Shown here piece after piece: positions 37,966 to 45,956 of a DNA stretch of 64,000 nt. Origin of the DNA: Deltaproteobacteria bacterium (lineage in GTDB: Bacteria; Myxococcota_A; Polyangia; DRWM01; JAAZOP01); assembly GCA_016218815.1 (NCBI GenBank), contig JACRCX010000104.1, positions 27,349 to 91,348 of the forward strand, read 5' to 3'. The notes below the pieces were generated by a model. It saw only the letters and a program-made list of their open reading frames with translations, was not told where the DNA came from and made no database searches. The translations under genes were made by a program, and so were the position numbers. Each line of letters opens with the position of its first letter. Positions within the stretch are counted from its first letter, which is position 1.

Positions 37966-39384
37966 CTACTTGTCCAGCCGGACGTCCGGCTTCGTGATGA
38001 TGGTGCAGGTGACGTGGCTGCCGACGCCGGCGTGGCTGATGGCCAGCGCGCGCTTCGCCCCCTTGACCTGCAGGTCCTGCCAGTCGGCCGGCTTCTTCTT
38101 GCCGTAGCCCTCCCACCGTTTCGGATCGCCGTGGATCTCGGCGTGCCGGCCGTGGATGTGCAGCATGCACTCGACCACCTGCATGATCCCCGTCGCGCCG
38201 ACGGAGTGCATGCAACCGATGAGGCCGCCCGAGAGGTTCGCCGGAAGCTTGCCCGGCTTCCCGGTCTTCGGGTTCGTGTGGTAGCAATCGCCGCTCTCGA
38301 CGTACGTGCGGCCCTTGCCGTACGGCCGGATGCCGATGTCCTCATAGGTCTGGATGTCGCTGATCGTGAACGCGTCGTGCAGCTCGACCAGGTCCAGGTC
38401 CTCCGTCGGGTCCTTGATGCCCGCCATGCGGTAGGCGTAGTAGGCCGCCATCCGCGCCGCGAGGAACCCCGTGAACCCGGGATACCGCTCGCCGCCCGGG
38501 AATTCCTTGTCGAGGTTCCGGTAGGTCTCCTCGGTCTCGTTGGGCAGGAGCGGGATCTCCATGTCGCGCCGATCGGCCACACGGAGCGTGTGCGAGCCGG
38601 CCGTCGAGTAGATCAGCAACGGCTCCTTGCACATCTCGTACGCCGTCTCCTTGTCGGCCAGGACCACGCACGACGCGCCCATGCTCATGAGGCAGCAGTC
38701 CAGCGCGCGCAAGGGATAGGCGACAACGGGCGACTTCAGCACGTCCTCGACGGTCAGCTTCATCGGCGCCTGCGCCATCGGGTTGTGGCACGCGTAGCCG
38801 TGGTTCTTCACCGAAACCTCGGCCAACGTGCGGCGAAACGACTCCTCCTCGCGCCCGTAGACCTTCCAGTACTTCTGCGCCATGACCGCGTAGTACCCGG
38901 CGTAGATGTGCCCCAGCGGCGTCTCCCAGTCCTTGTCCGCCGCGCAGGCGATGTAGTTGTTGCCCTCGTCCGTCGGGACCTCGTCCATCCGCTCCCAGCC
39001 CATCGCCAGCGTGCAATCGGAGTAGCCGGAGGCGACGGCCTTGGCCGCCTCCCAGATCGTCGAGCCGCCGGTCGCGCCGCCGGTCTTGACGCCGGCGTTG
39101 CCCAGCGGGTCCAGGCCCAGGCGGTCGTGGACGAGCGCCTCGCCCAGGAGCTGATCGCCGAAGTGGTCGGCGAAGTGGCCGTAGTAGCAGGTGTGGATGT
39201 ACTTCTTCATCGCCTGCGGCGTCAGGCCGATGTACTTCGCGGCGTCCTGGAGCGCGTCGATGCACAGCTCCTCCGTCCGCTTCTCCGGGAAGGCGCGGCG
39301 GTACTCGCTCTGGCCGCCCGTGACCAGGTAGACGTCGCGCAGGAAGCGCGGCGTCTTCAACTGACGCTTGCTGAATCGGATCAT
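37966..39384 (-). CDS. Thiolase-fold (SCP-thiolase-like) protein without nucleophilic Cys
   Basis: 472-aa thiolase-superfamily protein; ATG at 39384 with AAAGGGG upstream. Family architecture: TEELCIDALQDAAKYIGL, a GGATGGSTIWEAAKAVASGY segment where SCP-type thiolases carry CASG, DLVELHDAFTISDIQTYED, SGGLIGCMHSVGATGIMQVVE with the active-site His, and a C-terminal HAGVGSHVTCTII where the second catalytic Cys (CxG) is expected. The nucleophile position is Gly103 and the second Cys is His, so normal thiolysis/Claisen chemistry is unlikely. Lyase (retro-aldol) members of the superfamily, for example Ltp2, also lack this Cys and need DUF35 partners; that is the best analogy. Divergent from the second thiolase-fold gene. 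Confidence 0.85.
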   Translation of the reverse strand: MIRFSKRQLKTPRFLRDVYLVTGGQSEYRRAFPEKRTEELCIDALQDAAKYIGLTPQAMKKYIHTCYYGHFADHFGDQLLGEALVHDRLGLDPLGNAGVKTGGATGGSTIWEAAKAVASGYSDCTLAMGWERMDEVPTDEGNNYIACAADKDWETPLGHIYAGYYAVMAQKYWKVYGREEESFRRTLAEVSVKNHGYACHNPMAQAPMKLTVEDVLKSPVVAYPLRALDCCLMSMGASCVVLADKETAYEMCKEPLLIYSTAGSHTLRVADRRDMEIPLLPNETEETYRNLDKEFPGGERYPGFTGFLAARMAAYYAYRMAGIKDPTEDLDLVELHDAFTISDIQTYEDIGIRPYGKGRTYVESGDCYHTNPKTGKPGKLPANLSGGLIGCMHSVGATGIMQVVECMLHIHGRHAEIHGDPKRWEGYGKKKPADWQDLQVKGAKRALAISHAGVGSHVTCTIITKPDVRLDK

Positions 39385-39728
39385 CCTCGAACCCCTTTCC
39401 CGACCCCCGCGGGTCGTGCTCCCCCACGATGCGGATCGCCGCTCGCGCCTCGGACCGCACGGTCCCCCCCCTCGACGCGGTGCGCCCCTGTCTAGCCGAT
39501 TCCGACGCGCCTTCCAACCCCCCTCTTTCTCTTTTCCCTCCCTCTCCTCTTTGCGTCCTTGGCATCCCTGTGCGCCCTTTGCGCGATGTCCGGATCGCGC
39601 CGACCAGGCGGCGCCGCGGTTGACCGCCGCCGCCACCCCGTGATATCCGCAGATCAATTCGGCTGAACCGTCGCGGCCGGGCAGGCGGAGCGCCCCCGGC
39701 CAGCGACCTCGCGCGAAAGGAGTGGGGC
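39385..39728. promoter_or_regulatory. Divergent control region of the two thiolase-DUF35 modules
   Basis: 344 bp between the two divergent thiolase-fold starts. No convincing sigma-70 boxes were found. It contains a C/T-rich stretch (39525-39555) and a diverged relative of the dispersed CGCAGAG-type repeat (39540-39590). Presumably holds both promoters and any operator shared by the modules. Confidence 0.4.
39548..39590 (-). repeat. Diverged copy 3 of the dispersed repeat family
   Basis: Reverse strand has CGCGCAAAGGGCGCACAGGG then GGACGCAAAGAGG, sharing the CGC-A-R-A-G spacing with the copies at 3912 and 29711 but with AAAG in place of AGAG. Homology is plausible, not certain. Confidence 0.45.
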
Positions 39729-40937
39729 ATGAGAAAGGTGGGCATCGTCGGCGCGGCGATCACGCCGTGCAAGGGACGGTGGGTCGAACGCACCTACTAC
39801 GGCCTGTCGCAGATGGCCGTGAAGTCGTGCCTGGAGGACGCGGCCGTTTCGGTCCGCGACGTCGATGCCGCCGTGTTCGGCATCTACAACGACATCTTCG
39901 AGCTGTCGGCCATTCCCGAGCACCCGCTGCAGGGCATCATCGGCATGGCCAACAAGCCGGGCCTCCGCGTCACCAACGGCGGCGCCACCGGCGCCTACGC
40001 CATGCTCGCCGCCTGGTCCTTCGTCGCCAGCGGCCTCTACGATACCGTCCTCGTCCTCGGCGTCGAGAAGGCCACCGACTGCTTCGACTTCGAGTCGATG
40101 ACCGAGACCCCGGAGGTCATCAAGACCATCGGCTGGTCCGGCGACACCTTCTTCGAGCGCGAGCTGGGGTGGACCGCCTCCGACAGCTACGCCGAGGTCG
40201 TCCTGGCGTACATGGACGACCACCCCGGCGACCTCAAGCCGGCGATCAGCGCGCGCATCGCCGAGATCCTCTGCTCGCAGGCCAAGAACAACCCGTTCGC
40301 CCAGCGCAAGGACGAGAACGTCACCGCCGAGATGGCGCTCAACTCGCGCTACGTCGTCTACCCCTTCAAGCTCCTCGAGATGTGCGTCTACACCGAGGGC
40401 GCGGGCGCCGTGCTCTTCGCCAGCGAGGAAAAGGCCAAGGCGATCGCCGCCAACTCGGGCAAGGACCCCATCTGGATCACCGGCGTCGGCGCCTCCAACG
40501 AGCACAGCGTCTCCGGCAAGGATCTCCGCCACAAGTACATGGGCCGGATCTTCTCCGACCACTTCGCCGCCCAGGCCGCCTACAAGATGGCCGGGATCAA
40601 GGACCCCCTGAAGGAGATCCAGGTCGTCGAGCTCCACGACGCGTTCATCAAGCAGCTCCAGATCACCATGGGCGAGATGGGCTTCGTCCCCATCGGCCGG
40701 ACCGATTCGCTGATCGAGGAGGAGATCATGAAGACGCCCGACGGCCGCGGCCGCGTCCTGATCAACCCCTCCGGCGGCCTCACCTTCGGCGGCCACTTCG
40801 TCGGCGGCTCGAACGTCTTCTCCACCTGGTCCGCGCGCCGCGAGATGCTCGATCGCGGCTTCGAGCGCGGCCTGGTCCACGGCACCGGCTCCACCATCGC
40901 CCAGTACGGCGTCGCCATGATCCTGGAGAGGAGGTAG
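39729..40937 (+). CDS. Thiolase-fold protein without nucleophilic Cys (second copy)
   Basis: 402 aa, ATG preceded by GAAAGGAG. Same superfamily and same deviations as the divergent neighbour: VTNGGATGAYAMLAAWSFVA has Gly85 at the nucleophile position, GGHFVGGSNVF keeps the active-site His, and VHGTGSTIAQYGVAMIL replaces the second Cys. VVELHDAFIKQLQITMGEMG is the NEAF/HDAF-loop region typical of SCP-type members. The two proteins are clearly paralogous but not recent copies. The stop is 3 nt before a strong ribosome-binding-site/ATG (40941) that leads into the frame-shifted DUF35 gene. Probable lyase or acyl-transfer role in lipid, sterol or aromatic acyl-CoA metabolism (inference). Confidence 0.85.
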   Translation: MRKVGIVGAAITPCKGRWVERTYYGLSQMAVKSCLEDAAVSVRDVDAAVFGIYNDIFELSAIPEHPLQGIIGMANKPGLRVTNGGATGAYAMLAAWSFVASGLYDTVLVLGVEKATDCFDFESMTETPEVIKTIGWSGDTFFERELGWTASDSYAEVVLAYMDDHPGDLKPAISARIAEILCSQAKNNPFAQRKDENVTAEMALNSRYVVYPFKLLEMCVYTEGAGAVLFASEEKAKAIAANSGKDPIWITGVGASNEHSVSGKDLRHKYMGRIFSDHFAAQAAYKMAGIKDPLKEIQVVELHDAFIKQLQITMGEMGFVPIGRTDSLIEEEIMKTPDGRGRVLINPSGGLTFGGHFVGGSNVFSTWSARREMLDRGFERGLVHGTGSTIAQYGVAMILERR

Positions 40938-40940
40938 CCC

Positions 40941-41133
40941 ATGGCTCCTCGCCCCAAGAAGCCCCCCGCCCGCAAACCCGCACCGCCGCCCGCCCGCAAG
41001 CCGGCCCGTGCGCCCGCTCGACCGCTCGGCCGCTCGACCGCTCGCCCCCCCGCCACCGCTCGCCCCCCCCGCGACCGCTCGCCCCCCCGCCACCGCTCGA
41101 CCGCTCGCTCCCCCCACCGTCATCCCGCCGCAC
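40941..41133 (+). other. Start region of the DUF35-SCP2 gene, out of frame by one base
   Basis: An AGGAGG ribosome-binding site inside the end of the thiolase gene serves an ATG at 40941. Its frame encodes a basic Pro/Ala/Arg tail (APRPKKPPARKPAPPP) and then ARPPAT units, but the DUF35 domain starting at 41134 is in the +1 frame. Removing one C from the C8 tract at 41063-41070 joins both frames and makes the ARPPAT unit repeat perfectly, giving a 383-aa protein. As assembled, the 40941 frame happens to stay open all the way to the end of the receiver-kinase gene, which has no biological meaning. Confidence 0.7.
41041..41115 (+). repeat. Tandem 18-bp units with C7, C8, C7 and C6 tracts
   Basis: Units of the form CTCG-Cn-GCSACCG begin at 41041 (n = 7), 41059 (n = 8) and 41078 (n = 7), followed by a partial unit ending in C6. 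Units with seven C are 18 bp and preserve the frame; the middle one is 19 bp and breaks it. Slippage-prone sequence at a translation-deciding position. Confidence 0.9.
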
Positions 41134-42093
41134 ATGAACCCACCCGTCGCCTCGGAGATCGTCGCCCGCGACGGTGTCGACTACCTCCAGAGCAACGAGG
41201 CGATGTTCACGTTCTACAAGCGCTCCAAGGGGGAGTTCTCCAAATACTTCCTCGGGCTGCGCGACGAGCTCAAGATCTACGGCGCCCGCTGCCCGGGCTG
41301 CGGCGTCGTCCGCGTCCCGCCGTTCGAGCTGTTCTGCCCCGAGTGCGACTTCACGGAGCTGGAGCACGTGCCCATGCCGGACACGGGCGTGATGATGAAC
41401 ACGCCGCCGGTCACCTACTTTGCCCACTCGCTGTTCCAGAGCTGGGTGCCGTTCGGCCGCGGCCGCGTGCTGCTCGAGGGCGCCGATACCGCCGTCCCGA
41501 TGCACGTCTACACCACCAAGGGCGTCCTGACGCCGTTCGTCTTCCAGCGCGGGACCCCGGTGAAGGTCGTGTTCCGCGACCAGCGGATCGGCAAGCCGAC
41601 CGACGTCTTCGCCGTGCCGCAGTCCGAGCTGACCGCCGAGCAGCTCGCCCGGTCGCCGCTCCTGGAGAGCGAGCTGGACTTCACGACTCCGGCCGAGCCC
41701 GCGGTCCCGCCCGCGACCCCGGACGCCAAGGCCAAGCTCGCCCGCGCGCTCAAGATGCTTCAGAAGCTCGCCAGGGACGCCCGACACAGCTCGCGGGCGC
41801 GCCACAACCTCGCCGGCTGGAAGCGGCGCATCGCCGTCAAGACCCCGGGCGGCGCGCTCGCCATGGTCATCGACGACGGTACCCTCGACGTCTCGCCCGG
41901 CCCGCTCAAGGGCCCGTGCGACCTGGTGCTCCTCTTCCAGGATCCGCAAACCCTCCTCGATTGGCTGGCGTTCCAGGAGGCGCTGACCAACGCCATCATC
42001 GCCGGCAAGCTCTGGATCAGCGTCAATCGCGAGTTCACCACGATCTTCAAGCTCGATCGACTCCCCCGCTCCGTCCTGCGCGACGCGATGTAG
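41134..42093 (+). CDS. DUF35 zinc-ribbon/OB-fold protein fused to SCP2-like sterol-carrier domain
   Basis: 319 aa from the first in-domain ATG (longer if the frame at 40941 is joined). Residues 20-65 contain YKRSKGEFSKYFLGLRDELK, a DUF35 N-terminal helix, then the zinc ribbon CPGCGVVRVPPFELFCPEC; an OB-fold follows (TGVMMNTPPVTYFAHSLFQS ... PVKVVFRDQRIGKPTDVF). After an Ala/Lys linker, residues about 235-319 look like an SCP2 lipid-binding domain (GALAMVIDDGTLDVSPGPLK, LTNAIIAGKLWISVNREFTT). Partner of the thiolase-fold protein immediately upstream. No ribosome-binding site precedes 41134, which is why the upstream start matters. Confidence 0.75.
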   Translation: MNPPVASEIVARDGVDYLQSNEAMFTFYKRSKGEFSKYFLGLRDELKIYGARCPGCGVVRVPPFELFCPECDFTELEHVPMPDTGVMMNTPPVTYFAHSLFQSWVPFGRGRVLLEGADTAVPMHVYTTKGVLTPFVFQRGTPVKVVFRDQRIGKPTDVFAVPQSELTAEQLARSPLLESELDFTTPAEPAVPPATPDAKAKLARALKMLQKLARDARHSSRARHNLAGWKRRIAVKTPGGALAMVIDDGTLDVSPGPLKGPCDLVLLFQDPQTLLDWLAFQEALTNAIIAGKLWISVNREFTTIFKLDRLPRSVLRDAM

Positions 42094-42143
42094 GCCGAAA
42101 CGACCGTTCCGCCGGCGCCCCGCCCGCGCTACACTCCCCGGCC

Positions 42144-43517
42144 GTGACGGACGATTCCCGCCGCTTCGACGGTTCGCTCGCCCTCGTCATCGACGACGAT
42201 TCCGCGATCGTCCACCTCCTGCGCCGCTTCCTGGAAACCTGCGGGTTCGACGTCGAGACCGCCGGCAACGGACCCGAGGGCCTCGCCTCGCTCGCTCTGC
42301 GGCCCCCGGACCTCGTGATCACCGACCTGGCGATGCCCGGCATGACCGGGATCGATGTCATCCGCGAGGCCCGCGCCCGGGGCTCGGACGCCGCGTTCAT
42401 CGTCCTCACCGCCGTCGGAAGCGTGCCGACCGCCGTCGAGGCGATGAAGACCGGCGCGTCCGAGTTCCTCGAGAAACCCGTCCGCTTCGACGAGCTCCGC
42501 CGCGCCGTGGCCGCGGCCCTCGATTGCCGCGACGCGCCCCGCACCCGCGAACGGCCGGACCGCGCGAGCAGCCCGGCGCCCGGCGCCGCGGATACGGCAT
42601 CGCCCGCCGCCCGACCGCCCCCGCTGCCTGTCCCGGACGGCGCCGCGGCCGGCGTGCGCCGCATCGGGCGCTACGAGGTGAACGACCTCATCGGCCGCGG
42701 CGGGATGGGCGAGGTCTACCGCTGCCGCGATCCGCTGCTCGGCCGCACCGTGGCGATCAAGGTCCTGCGGCCCGGCTCCGAGCGGCCGGGACGCACCGCC
42801 GAGCTGATCGCCCGCTTCCAGCGCGAGGCCGCCGCCGCGGGCGCGCTCCAGCACCCCGGCATCGTCGCCGTCCACGATCTGGGCCACGACCAGCAGCTCG
42901 CCCTGTGGTTCATCGTGCTCGAACTGGTCGAGGGCCGCTCGTTCGACCGCGTGCTCGAGGAACGGGCGCCGCTGCCGCCGGCCGAGACCGTGGCGATCGG
43001 GTTCCAGATCGCCGACGCCCTCGCCTTCGTCCACGCTCGCGGCGTCTTGCACCGCGACGTCAAGCCCGCCAACGTTCTGCTCCGCTCCGACGGCACCATC
43101 AAGCTCCTCGACTTCGGCCTGGCCGCCATGCAGGGCTCCGATCTCACCCACAGCGGCCAGGTCTTCGGCTCGCCCAGCTACATGGCGCCCGAACGGATCC
43201 GCGGCAAGTCCGGCGACGCCGCCGTCGACCAGTTCTCCCTCGGCGTCCTGCTCTACGAGGCCCTCGTCGGCAGGAACCCGTTCGACGGCGAGACCAACGA
43301 GGCGCGGATGGTCGCTACCCTGCAGCTCCGCCCCGAACGCCTCGACCGCCGCCTGCCCGGCCTCCCCCCCCGCCTCGGCGCAACGGTCGACCGGATGATG
43401 TCGAAGAGGGCGGCCGAACGCTTCCCTTCCATGGACGACGTCGTCGTGGAGCTCGCTCGCGTCGGCCGCGAGCTCGGCCTGTCCCTCGTCCGCTACGAGG
43501 GACCCGAAGGAGGCTAG
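42144..43517 (+). CDS. Receiver-Ser/Thr kinase fusion
   Basis: 457-aa cytoplasmic hybrid linking two-component and eukaryote-like phosphorylation. GTG start at 42144. The receiver (about 10-125) has DDD acidic pocket, phospho-acceptor Asp in LVITDLAMPGMTG, Thr in FIVLTAVG and Lys in FLEKPVRFDE. A Pro/Ala linker leads to a kinase domain (about 175-440): LIGRGGMGEVYRC, VAIKVL, VLHRDVKPANVLL, LDFGLAAM, GSPSYMAPERI, DQFSLGVLLYEAL. No transmembrane segment. The input kinase is not adjacent. It follows the thiolase-DUF35 module by 50 nt. Such fusions are typical of myxobacteria. Confidence 0.93.
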   Translation: MTDDSRRFDGSLALVIDDDSAIVHLLRRFLETCGFDVETAGNGPEGLASLALRPPDLVITDLAMPGMTGIDVIREARARGSDAAFIVLTAVGSVPTAVEAMKTGASEFLEKPVRFDELRRAVAAALDCRDAPRTRERPDRASSPAPGAADTASPAARPPPLPVPDGAAAGVRRIGRYEVNDLIGRGGMGEVYRCRDPLLGRTVAIKVLRPGSERPGRTAELIARFQREAAAAGALQHPGIVAVHDLGHDQQLALWFIVLELVEGRSFDRVLEERAPLPPAETVAIGFQIADALAFVHARGVLHRDVKPANVLLRSDGTIKLLDFGLAAMQGSDLTHSGQVFGSPSYMAPERIRGKSGDAAVDQFSLGVLLYEALVGRNPFDGETNEARMVATLQLRPERLDRRLPGLPPRLGATVDRMMSKRAAERFPSMDDVVVELARVGRELGLSLVRYEGPEGG

Positions 43518-43518
43518 C

Positions 43519-43590
43519 GGTTCTTGGTTCTTGGTTCTTGGTTCGGGCTGGATCCGGTCTGATGACCGAAAACTGAGAACCGAGAACAAT
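43519..43590. repeat. Heptanucleotide repeat array with inverted arms
   Basis: Starts one base after the receiver-kinase stop: GGTTCTT three times and GGTTCGG (43519-43546), a 16-nt centre, then TGACCGA, AAACTGA, GAACCGA, GAACAAT (43563-43590), which are close to the reverse complement of GGTTCTT/GGTTCTC units. Same design as 8899-8968 and same unit as 7774-7808. Confidence 0.8.
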
Positions 43591-43693
43591 CCCCCTGGCG
43601 CACGACACCCCCCTCGTGCTACGCGTCGACTCCCCGGCGCGGACGGAGGGCGTCACAGGAGCGGCGGCCGCGCGGCGGGAAAGGACGGTGCCG

Positions 43694-44434
43694 ATGTCCG
43701 GCCACAACCGATGGGCGAAGATCAAGCACAAGAAGCTGGCCAGCGACCAGCGGAAGTCCGCGGGCTGGAGCAAGTTCCTCAAGGAGATCACCATCGCTAC
43801 ACGCGCGGGCGGCGGCGATCCGGACAACAACGCACGCCTGCGGGCGGCCATCGATCGCGCCCGCAGCGACAACATGCCCCTGGACACCATCGCCCGCGCC
43901 ATCAAGAAGGGCTCCGGCGAGCTCGAAGGCCAGGCCTACGAAGAGGTCACCTACGAGGCCTACGGACCCGGCGGGGCCGCGCTGGTGATCGAGCTGGTCA
44001 CCGACAACCGCAACCGCGCGGTCGCCGAGGTGCGCCACCTCCTGGAACGCCACGGCGGCAAGATGGCGTCCCCCGGCTCCGTGACCTACCTGTTCAAGAA
44101 GCGGGGCACCATCATCTTCGAGGCCGGGGCCGTCGACGAGGACAAGCTCATGGAGGCCGCGCTCGACCTGGGCGCCGAGGACCTCCAGACCGAGGGCGAA
44201 GTCGTCACCGTCCTGACCGAGCCCGGCGCGTACATCACCGTCAAGGAAGGACTCGAACAGCGCGGCTTCAAGGCCGCCGGCGGCGAGGTGGCCCTGCTGC
44301 CCGAGAACACGATCCCGCTCGGCGGCCACGAGGCCGAGTCGCTGGCAAAGCTCGTCGGCGTCCTGGAAGAGCACGACGACGTCCAGAACGTCTACGCCAA
44401 CGCCGACCTGCCCGAGGAAGCCGCCGCCGAATGA
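43694..44434 (+). CDS. YebC/PmpR-family protein
   Basis: 246-aa cytoplasmic protein of the YebC/TACO1 family, whose members act as transcription regulators or relieve ribosome stalling at proline stretches. ATG at 43694 (GGAAAGGA upstream; upstream frame is low complexity). Signatures: SGHNRWAKIKHKKLASDQRK, GGGDPDNNARLRAAIDRARS, MPLDTIARAIKKGSGE, YEEVTYEAYGPGGAALVIEL, TDNRNRAVAEVRHLLERHGG and the C-terminal DVQNVYANADLPEE. The usual AHSKWxNIKHRK start is NRWAKIKHKK here. Ends 4 nt from the convergent lipoprotein gene. Confidence 0.95.
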   Translation: MSGHNRWAKIKHKKLASDQRKSAGWSKFLKEITIATRAGGGDPDNNARLRAAIDRARSDNMPLDTIARAIKKGSGELEGQAYEEVTYEAYGPGGAALVIELVTDNRNRAVAEVRHLLERHGGKMASPGSVTYLFKKRGTIIFEAGAVDEDKLMEAALDLGAEDLQTEGEVVTVLTEPGAYITVKEGLEQRGFKAAGGEVALLPENTIPLGGHEAESLAKLVGVLEEHDDVQNVYANADLPEEAAAE

Positions 44435-44438
44435 TCCG

Positions 44439-45266
44439 CTACTCCCCTCCCTCTCCAAGCCGCTTCGTCACGCACGGGACGTAGTCGCCGCAAGTCGCCG
44501 CCGCGCAGCCGGAGAACACCGCCTCCAGCGAGCCGGAGGCCAGGTTCCCGAGCTGCACGCACACGTCGCCGAACGCGAGCGAAGCCTCCTCCAGCTCGTT
44601 CGCCGCGAGCGGCCCGCCGGCCGCTTCCTCCGCGCAGCCCAGCATCTTGTCGACGAACGCCTCGCAAACGAGCGAAAGGTCCGCCTCCATCGGCTCGTAC
44701 CCGTACCCTCCGGCACCGTACCCCTCCGCTCCGTACCCCTCCGCCCCGTACCCCTCCGTGCCGTAGCCCTCCGTGCCGTAGCTCCCCGCGCCGTAACCCT
44801 CCGTGCCGTACGTCCCGGTCGTGCCGGCATCCGGCGGCGCCGCCCCCGCATCGCGCGGCGGTGCGCCGATCGTTCCACCGCCGGTGCGGCCGCCCCCCCC
44901 GGTCGCCGGCCGCTCCGTGAGCGCGACCAGGCCCTCGCGTTCCGCCGCCTGGGCCATGCATTCGGCGAAGTCCGCGCAACTCTCGGACGCGCACGCGGCG
45001 ACGATCCGTGCCGGCAGCTCGGGGTCGTGGCTGGCCGAGCGCATCCGCCGGCAGTTGATCCCCGCCGCGTCCCGCAACCCGCGCTCGACCGACTCCCCCA
45101 GGTGCGGGACGCCGGCCGCCGCACGCGCGCATTCCACCATCTTGGTCTCCAGCTCGATGCAGCGCGGCACCGGCTGCTCGGGAATCACGTCGGGACGCGC
45201 CGCCGCATCGCCGCAACCCGACGCCAGCAGCACCGCCGCCGCGATGGCCACGATCCGTCGACGCAT
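44439..45266 (-). CDS. Gly-Tyr-repeat lipoprotein with two Cys-rich helical domains
   Basis: 275 aa; ATG at 45266 has GGGAGGTGA upstream. Signal peptide with lipobox AVLLASGC. Two similar helical domains of about 75 residues flank a repeat: the first CIELETKMVECARAAAG ... GINCRRM ... CASESCADFAECM, the second CEAFVDKMLGCAEEAAGG ... GDVCVQL ... CAAATCGDYVPCV. The matching Cys pattern indicates an internal duplication. Between them is a linker (GGGGRTGGGTIG) and a GYGxE pentapeptide array encoded by 15-bp DNA repeats (44701-44820). Family not recognised; a surface or periplasmic role is likely. Confidence 0.8.
   Translation of the reverse strand: MRRRIVAIAAAVLLASGCGDAAARPDVIPEQPVPRCIELETKMVECARAAAGVPHLGESVERGLRDAAGINCRRMRSASHDPELPARIVAACASESCADFAECMAQAAEREGLVALTERPATGGGGRTGGGTIGAPPRDAGAAPPDAGTTGTYGTEGYGAGSYGTEGYGTEGYGAEGYGAEGYGAGGYGYEPMEADLSLVCEAFVDKMLGCAEEAAGGPLAANELEEASLAFGDVCVQLGNLASGSLEAVFSGCAAATCGDYVPCVTKRLGEGGE
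44701..44820 (-). repeat. Eight 15-bp coding repeats (GYGxE/S)
   Basis: Eight contiguous 15-bp units with consensus CCGTACCCCTCCGYN on the plus strand, encoding repeats such as GYGTE, GYGAE and SYGTE in the lipoprotein. Units differ at a few sites and keep the frame, so copy number can change the length without loss of the protein. Confidence 0.9.
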
Positions 45267-45956
45267 GAGCACGTTCACCTCCCCGCGCGAACCGCCGCCC
45301 ACTGTCCCCGATCCGCACCACGCGGCCGCTCGCACCGACACGTTGGACCCGAGCGTTGCCGCGGTCAAGCGGCGTCCTCGCATTGTGCCCGTGCTTCGCC
45401 GCCGCGTCTCGCCCACGGTCAGTCGCGAAGGCGCGTCGCGTGAGACGCTTGCCCGACGTGTGGAGCCGCGCTAGCTTCGCAAACGTGCCCTTGCCTCGCA
45501 TCCCTTCGCGCGATCGGTTTGGATGCCGGCGTTCGGCGTCGTGCCCGCCGGTGGCGGTGGGAAGTTCGGCGGCATTGGTCGCGGGGGTGCTGGCACTTGC
45601 CACAGCCAACCCTGTGATCGTGGGTGCCGGCCCGGGCGTTGCGCCAGCCGTCGCCACGATCGCGACCTCCCCTCCGGGGTCGCCGCCCGGGCCGGCGGAC
45701 CGGACCGGAACCAAGGCGTTCGGCGATTCGGCCGCACCGCATCAGGCTGTACAACCCACCTTCGTTCTGCGGCGTTCGGCACCGCGGCACTGCCTGGCTG
45801 CCGAACCGCCGCCGTCATCCGACAACAGAAGCCGCATCGAACGTCCACCCCGCCACGCCGCATCGCTTCCCCTGGAATGAACCGTCCGGCCGGCGCCCAG
45901 GCGAGGGCTTCCGGCCGGGCTCCCGTCGCGACGGTCGTCGCCTGCGAGGGGCACCG
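45267..45956. other. 690-bp intergenic region
   Basis: Divergent space between the Gly-Tyr lipoprotein and the histidine kinase. Open frames here have no ribosome-binding site and Arg/Pro/Ala-rich compositions typical of chance frames. A TGGCAC at 45594 lacks a correctly spaced GC, so no sigma-54 promoter is called. No RNA gene or repeat recognised; presumably contains the promoters of both neighbours. Confidence 0.5.

Noticed and set aside
40941..43517. 858-codon frame from the strong start at 40941 through to the receiver-kinase
   Set aside because: Middle part is an out-of-frame reading of the DUF35-SCP2 gene; the receiver-kinase has its own GTG at 42144.
44701..44820. Direct repeats considered as a CRISPR array
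   Set aside because: Contiguous 15-bp coding units without spacers.
45594..45610. TGGCAC string as sigma-54 promoter of the histidine kinase
   Set aside because: GG-to-GC spacing is 11 instead of 10 bp and it lies over 340 bp from the start.
45356..45880. 174-codon frame in the 690-bp divergent region
   Set aside because: No ribosome-binding site, Arg/Pro/Ser-rich, no similarity recognised.
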